Positions 15,600 to 18,846 of a stretch of DNA of 18,846 bases are shown piece by piece. Numbering within the stretch: the first letter of the stretch is position 1; every line of letters begins with the position of its first letter. Source of the DNA: Aphodosoma sp045600865 (lineage in GTDB: Bacteria; Bacteroidota; Bacteroidia; Bacteroidales; Paludibacteraceae); the NCBI GenBank assembly GCA_045600865.1, contig JAZRYS010000042.1, positions 1-18,846 of the forward strand, given 5' to 3'. Below the pieces are notes generated by a model. It searched no databases. It was given only the letters and a program-made list of their open reading frames with translations, and was not told the DNA's origin. A program made the translations under genes and the position numbers.

Positions 15600-15631
15600 C
15601 AAAATTACAACTTTTCTTGCAAACCACCAAA
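15600..15631 (-). promoter_or_regulatory. Predicted promoter of the rarA-kinase-regulator operon
   Basis: Minus-strand TTTG (15631-15628), a 20-bp spacer and TAATTTTG (15607-15600) match the Bacteroidota consensus. Transcription would start near 15593, giving a leader of about 305 nt that crosses the whole repeat copy 1 before the rarA ATG at 15288. No closer promoter was found between 15289 and 15342. Confidence 0.65.
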
Positions 15632-15650
15632 AATTATGCTTGAAAAATAA

Positions 15651-15678
15651 TTGTCAATTATCAATTGCCAGTTGTCAA
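15651..15678 (+). repeat. Four tandem 7-bp units (TTGTCAA/TTATCAA type) upstream of the M49 gene
   Basis: Units TTGTCAA, TTATCAA, TTGCCAG and TTGTCAA start at 15651, 15658, 15665 and 15672. The third unit supplies the TTG of the predicted -33 box for the M49 promoter. Same family and same unit number as 7100-7127. Confidence 0.85.
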
Positions 15679-15694
15679 ATTTTTCGTACCTTTG
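15664..15694 (+). promoter_or_regulatory. Promoter of the dipeptidyl peptidase III gene
   Basis: ATTG (15664-15667), a 19-bp spacer and TACCTTTG (15687-15694) fit the Bacteroidota consensus with one change in the -33 box. The start would be near 15700, about 30 nt before the ATG at 15732. It is divergent from the rarA promoter at 15600-15631. Confidence 0.75.
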
Positions 15695-15731
15695 CAACCG
15701 AATTCGCGCAAAATAATTTAATCAATTTTAT

Positions 15732-17795
15732 ATGAAAAAAATTCTTATTATTGTTATGGCATTGGTTGCTTTGGCATCTTGCAAGAAAGAGGAGAAGACA
15801 GAGGAACGTCTGGAACTCTATACTCCTGAAATCGAGAAATTTGACTACATCGTAGATCGTTTTGCTGATTTGCAGATTTTGCGCTATCGTGTAGAAGGTA
15901 TCGAGAATCTTTCCCTCAAGCAGCAGGAACTTCTCTATTACCTTTCGGAGGCTGCTCTCTGTGGTCGCGACATCATTTATGACCAGAATGGCAAGTACAA
16001 TATTGCCATCCGTACTCTCCTTGAGTCTGTATATACCATGGAAGGTGTTGACACAACGTCTGCAGACTTCAAGGCAATGGAGGTCTATCTGAAGCGTGTA
16101 TGGGTTTCCAATGGCATTCACCATCACTATTCGGGCGACAAGTTTGAGCCTGGTTTCACTCAGGCTTGGTTCGAGGAGCAGATTGACATGCTTCCATTCG
16201 AGAAACTTCCTCTCAAGGAAGGACAGTCGAAGGATGAACTCTTCGCAGTGTTGTTGCCTGTAATCTTCGACCCTGCTGTCATGCCTACCCATAAGAACCA
16301 GACTGATGGCGAGGACGTAATCATGACTTCTGCTTCAAACTACTATGGCGAAGGCGTCACTCAGGCTATGGCCGAGGAGTTCTACAACAAGATGCGCAAG
16401 GCTGACCCAAACAAGGATACTCCTATCTCATACGGTCTCAACTCGCAGCTTGTACTCCGCGACAGCAATCTTGTAGAGGATGTATATAAGGTTGGCGGCA
16501 AATACGATGCTGCAATGTCGAAGATTGTCTATTGGCTCGAAAAGGCTCTCGGCGTTTGCGAGACAGAGGCACAGCATAAAGCTCTTGCAAAGATGATTGA
16601 GTTCTACAAGAGTGGTGACCTCAAGGCATTTGACGAATACGCTATCCTCTGGATTGCCGATACAGAGTCGCTCATCGACTATGTCTGCGGTTACACCGAG
16701 ACATACGGTGACCCTCTCGGCATCAAGGCTGCCTGGGAGGCTGTCATCAACTTCAAGAACGTTGAGGCTACAAAGCGTACTACAAAGATTTCAGACAATG
16801 CTCAGTGGTTCGAGGATAATTCTCCTGTTGACCCTCAGTTCAAGAAAGAGAAGTGCAAGGGTGTTACTGCAAAGGTCATTACTGCTGCTATGATGGGTGG
16901 CGACAACTATCCAACGTCTGCCCTCGGCATCAACCTGCCTAACGCAGACTGGATTCGTGCAGCTCACGGCTCAAAGTCTGTCACAATCGACAATATCGCT
17001 GAGGCATACGCCCAGTCGGTCAAGAGCTCAGGTTTCAACGACGAGTTCTGCATCGGCAAGGAAGAGGTTGAACTCCTCAAGAAATACAAGGATGTTACCG
17101 ATAACCTCCATACTGACCTTCACGAGTGCCTTGGCCATGGCTCAGGCAAACTCGCTCCCGGCGTTTCTCCTGACGCTCTCGGTAAATACCATGCAGTTGT
17201 AGAGGAGGCTCGCGCAGACCTTTTCGGCCTCTACTATGTTGCAGACCCTAAGATGGTGGAACTTGGCCTTCTGCCTGATACTACAGCATACAAGGCGCAG
17301 TATTATTCATATATAATGAATGGCCTGATGACCCAGACCACTCGTATCAAGCTTGGAGACAACATCGAGCAGACACACATGCGTAACCGTCAGCTCATTG
17401 CCAAGTGGGTGCTCGAAAACTCTGCCAAGGACAAGACTATCGAACTTGTTGAGCGTGATGGCAAACACTATCTCCAGGTTAACGACTATGTAGCCCTCCG
17501 TGCAAAGTTCGGTGCTCTCCTCCGCGAGATTCAGCGCATCAAATCTATGGGCGATTTCAATGCAGCACGCAACCTCGTAGAAACCTACTCAATCAAGATT
17601 GACCAGAATCTCCACAAGGAGATACTCGACCGCTATGCTACACTTGACATGGCACCATACAAAGGCTTTGTCAATCCAGTCTTCGTTCCTTATTTCGACG
17701 AGAACGGCAAGTTCACTGGCATGGGAATCAAATACGACGAGAGCTATGCTGAGCAGCATCTCCGTTATTCACGTGACTATTCATTTTTGAAGTAA
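15732..17795 (+). CDS. Dipeptidyl peptidase III (M49 family, lipoprotein)
   Basis: A 687-residue zinc peptidase that removes dipeptides from the N-terminus of short peptides. The N-terminus is a lipoprotein signal (VALASC, C17), so it should be membrane-anchored outside the cytoplasm. The zinc motif is the M49 hexapeptide HECLGH (464-469), with the further ligand E492 in EEARAD (491-496). The Cys inside the motif is the form known from the Bacteroides thetaiotaomicron enzyme, and the spacing between the two motifs also agrees. The start fits the promoter 38 bp upstream, and no Shine-Dalgarno is seen. Riboflavin synthase begins one base after the stop, so the two are cotranscribed. Confidence 0.95.
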   Translation: MKKILIIVMALVALASCKKEEKTEERLELYTPEIEKFDYIVDRFADLQILRYRVEGIENLSLKQQELLYYLSEAALCGRDIIYDQNGKYNIAIRTLLESVYTMEGVDTTSADFKAMEVYLKRVWVSNGIHHHYSGDKFEPGFTQAWFEEQIDMLPFEKLPLKEGQSKDELFAVLLPVIFDPAVMPTHKNQTDGEDVIMTSASNYYGEGVTQAMAEEFYNKMRKADPNKDTPISYGLNSQLVLRDSNLVEDVYKVGGKYDAAMSKIVYWLEKALGVCETEAQHKALAKMIEFYKSGDLKAFDEYAILWIADTESLIDYVCGYTETYGDPLGIKAAWEAVINFKNVEATKRTTKISDNAQWFEDNSPVDPQFKKEKCKGVTAKVITAAMMGGDNYPTSALGINLPNADWIRAAHGSKSVTIDNIAEAYAQSVKSSGFNDEFCIGKEEVELLKKYKDVTDNLHTDLHECLGHGSGKLAPGVSPDALGKYHAVVEEARADLFGLYYVADPKMVELGLLPDTTAYKAQYYSYIMNGLMTQTTRIKLGDNIEQTHMRNRQLIAKWVLENSAKDKTIELVERDGKHYLQVNDYVALRAKFGALLREIQRIKSMGDFNAARNLVETYSIKIDQNLHKEILDRYATLDMAPYKGFVNPVFVPYFDENGKFTGMGIKYDESYAEQHLRYSRDYSFLK

Positions 17796-17796
17796 T

Positions 17797-18399
17797 ATGT
17801 TTTCAGGTATTGTAGAAGAAGCAGCAGTTGTCACCCGTCTTGAAAGGGACGGGGGCAACTTGCATATAACGATGCGTTGCTCGTTCACCTCGGAACTCAA
17901 GATAGACCAGAGTGTTGCCCACAATGGCGTATGCCTGACTGTCGTAAAGATTGAGGGAGACGAATATACTGTAACTGCGATACAGGAGACTCTCGACCGC
18001 TCCAACCTCGGACAGCTCGAGGTTGGATCGATGGTCAATATCGAGCGTTCCATGATGATGAACGGTCGTCTTGACGGACATATAGTTCAGGGTCACGTTG
18101 ACCAGACTGCACGTTGCACCGAGGTGCGTGAGGCTGACGGAAGCCATTATTTCCATTTCGAGTACGAAAGCACTCCTGAAATGCGTAAGCGTGGCTATCT
18201 TACGGTTGACAAGGGTTCTGTCTGCGTCAATGGAGTGTCGCTGACAGTCTGCACGCCAACAGACGATTCATTCGAGGTGGCAATCATCCCATACACTCTG
18301 CAGAACACCAATTTCTGCCAGATAAAAGTCGGAACGACAGTAAATCTTGAGTTCGACATCATCGGCAAATACATTGCTCGCATTAATGCGAGCAATTGA
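17797..18399 (+). CDS. ribE: Riboflavin synthase, alpha subunit
   Basis: Catalyses dismutation of two 6,7-dimethyl-8-ribityllumazine molecules to riboflavin. The 200 residues contain two related lumazine-binding barrels (about 1-97 and 98-195). Each carries the family signature: MFSGIVEE at the N-terminus, NGVCLTV and NGVSLTV in the two halves, and GHVDQTA at the start of the second. Length is usual. It lies one base after the M49 stop and has no promoter or FMN riboswitch of its own, so its expression depends on the peptidase promoter. The last codons lie within a 24-bp palindrome (18373-18396). No other riboflavin gene is in the window. Confidence 0.95.
   Translation: MFSGIVEEAAVVTRLERDGGNLHITMRCSFTSELKIDQSVAHNGVCLTVVKIEGDEYTVTAIQETLDRSNLGQLEVGSMVNIERSMMMNGRLDGHIVQGHVDQTARCTEVREADGSHYFHFEYESTPEMRKRGYLTVDKGSVCVNGVSLTVCTPTDDSFEVAIIPYTLQNTNFCQIKVGTTVNLEFDIIGKYIARINASN
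18373..18396 (+). terminator. 24-bp perfect palindrome at the end of ribE, probable terminator stem
   Basis: Bases 18373-18384 are the reverse complement of 18385-18396, and the ribE stop (18397-18399) follows at once. The RNA would form a stem of about 10 bp with an ATTAAT centre, followed by AT-rich sequence. The palindrome overlaps the final seven ribE codons. Termination is inferred. Confidence 0.5.
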
Positions 18400-18441
18400 T
18401 AATTGATAATTGAAAATTGATAATTTTCGGTATTATCAATT
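18396..18441. repeat. Inverted 7-bp array with hairpin after ribE
   Basis: Four units (TTGATAA, TTGATAA, TTGAAAA, TTGATAA at 18396, 18403, 18410, 18417) are the reverse complement of the heptamer seen at 7100 and 15651. After 7-9 nt the motif returns in the other orientation (TTATCAA at 18433). Bases 18415-18424 and 18432-18441 form a perfect 10-bp stem with a 7-nt loop, which may add to termination of the M49-ribE transcript. Confidence 0.8.
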
Positions 18442-18445
18442 ATCT

Positions 18446-18670
18446 GATTCAAGTTTCGCAAGTATTAGCCCTGAAAGGGCGGCACATACCAGCGCAGGGC
18501 GTGAGCCCTGTGTATGAGGTTGTTATAATATTTAAGTCCTGTAAGGGCGATACATTTATTTTCACCATATATGCATTTAATTCTGTCGTACCTACGGCAC
18601 TCTATTAACGCATTGAACATTTCACACAGGGCTCACGCCCTGCGCTATACTATGTCGCTCCTACAGAGCT
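18446..18670. repeat. Hairpin-rich interspersed repeat, copy 2
   Basis: Same element as 15343-15552. GCCCT-GAA-AGGGC is at 18468-18480, and GTCCT-GTA-AGGGC at 18536-18548 has one G-U pair. A perfect 23-bp inverted repeat joins the halves (18491-18513 with 18624-18646). The lead-in AAGTTTCGCA before the first hairpin is shared with copy 3. The period from copy 2 to copy 3 is 259 bp. Confidence 0.9.
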
Positions 18671-18704
18671 TATTGTAACTTGCAAAACTTGAATATATTA
18701 TTAT

Positions 18705-18846
18705 GACTCAAGTTTCGCATGTATTAGCCCTGAAGGGGCGGCACATACCAGCACAGGGCGTGAGCCCTGTGTATGAGGTTGTTATCCCGTTTAAGTCCTG
18801 TAAGGACGACACATTTATTTTCACCGTACGTACCATCTAAATGTGT
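18705..18846. repeat. Hairpin-rich interspersed repeat, copy 3 (cut by window edge)
   Basis: Head-to-tail with copy 2. GCCCT-GAA-GGGGC lies at 18727-18739, then CAGGGC-GTGA-GCCCTG and GTCCT-GTA-AGGAC (18795-18807). The right half is beyond the window. The stretch 18400-18846 holds only repeats; no gene is supported. Confidence 0.9.

Noticed and set aside
17740..17800. FMN riboswitch before ribE
   Set aside because: There is only one base between the peptidase stop and the ribE start, so no leader exists to hold one.
18417..18608. 63-residue open frame reading LKGRHIPAQGVSPVYE
   Set aside because: It is a translation of repeat copy 2. The element occurs in three copies and its conserved part is hairpins, not a reading frame.

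Overview
The window looks like chromosome from a gut-type Bacteroidales bacterium, most like Prevotellaceae. Three things point there. Promoters have the Bacteroidota form (TTTG, 19-20 bp, TAnnTTTG). Starts mostly lack Shine-Dalgarno sequences. Several genes are typical of the phylum: a TPR/PD40/OmpA protein, M13 and M49 lipoprotein peptidases, a DUF2520-KdsC pair and a LytS/LytTR pair. The genus is an inference; no rRNA is present.

Layout. 1-507: a perfect 38-bp palindrome, short repeats, the C-terminal remnant of a Fic/AlbA-type protein and a strong bidirectional terminator. 508-2439 (-): thrS, of a type that recalls Firmicutes enzymes. 2464-2599: divergent thrS and tkt promoters. 2621-12052 (+): a tightly packed run of nine genes: transketolase, acyltransferase, PorE-like OmpA protein, nitroreductase, DUF2520 protein, KdsC-like phosphatase, 2-hydroxyacid dehydrogenase and M13 peptidase, all overlapping or touching except at two short gaps, each of which carries a short tandem repeat (7-bp and 9-bp units). 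A hairpin at 12079-12108 closes the run. 12241-15288 (-): rarA, a LytS-type histidine kinase and a LytTR response regulator in one operon. 15289-15731: a long hairpin-rich repeat and two divergent promoters. 15732-18399 (+): dipeptidyl peptidase III and riboflavin synthase. 18400-18846: two more copies of the repeat, the last cut by the window edge.

The most interesting region is 12071-12231, between the M13 gene and the LytTR regulator gene. It holds an exact 13-bp direct repeat at 21-bp spacing, the geometry expected of a LytTR-domain binding site. The repeat lies just upstream of a full Bacteroidota promoter on the minus strand. That promoter points at no gene; it leads into about 80 nt with two hairpins that fold better on the minus strand. 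I propose that the adjacent LytS/LytTR pair controls a small regulatory RNA there, a layout that recalls agr/RNAIII or BtsSR-type circuits. This is inference from sequence and needs testing.

The second notable item is the repeat family at 15343-15552, 18446-18670 and 18705-18846. Each unit is a set of REP-like mini-hairpins inside a larger inverted repeat. One stem shows compensatory change across the three copies. The first copy lies in the predicted leader RNA of the rarA operon.
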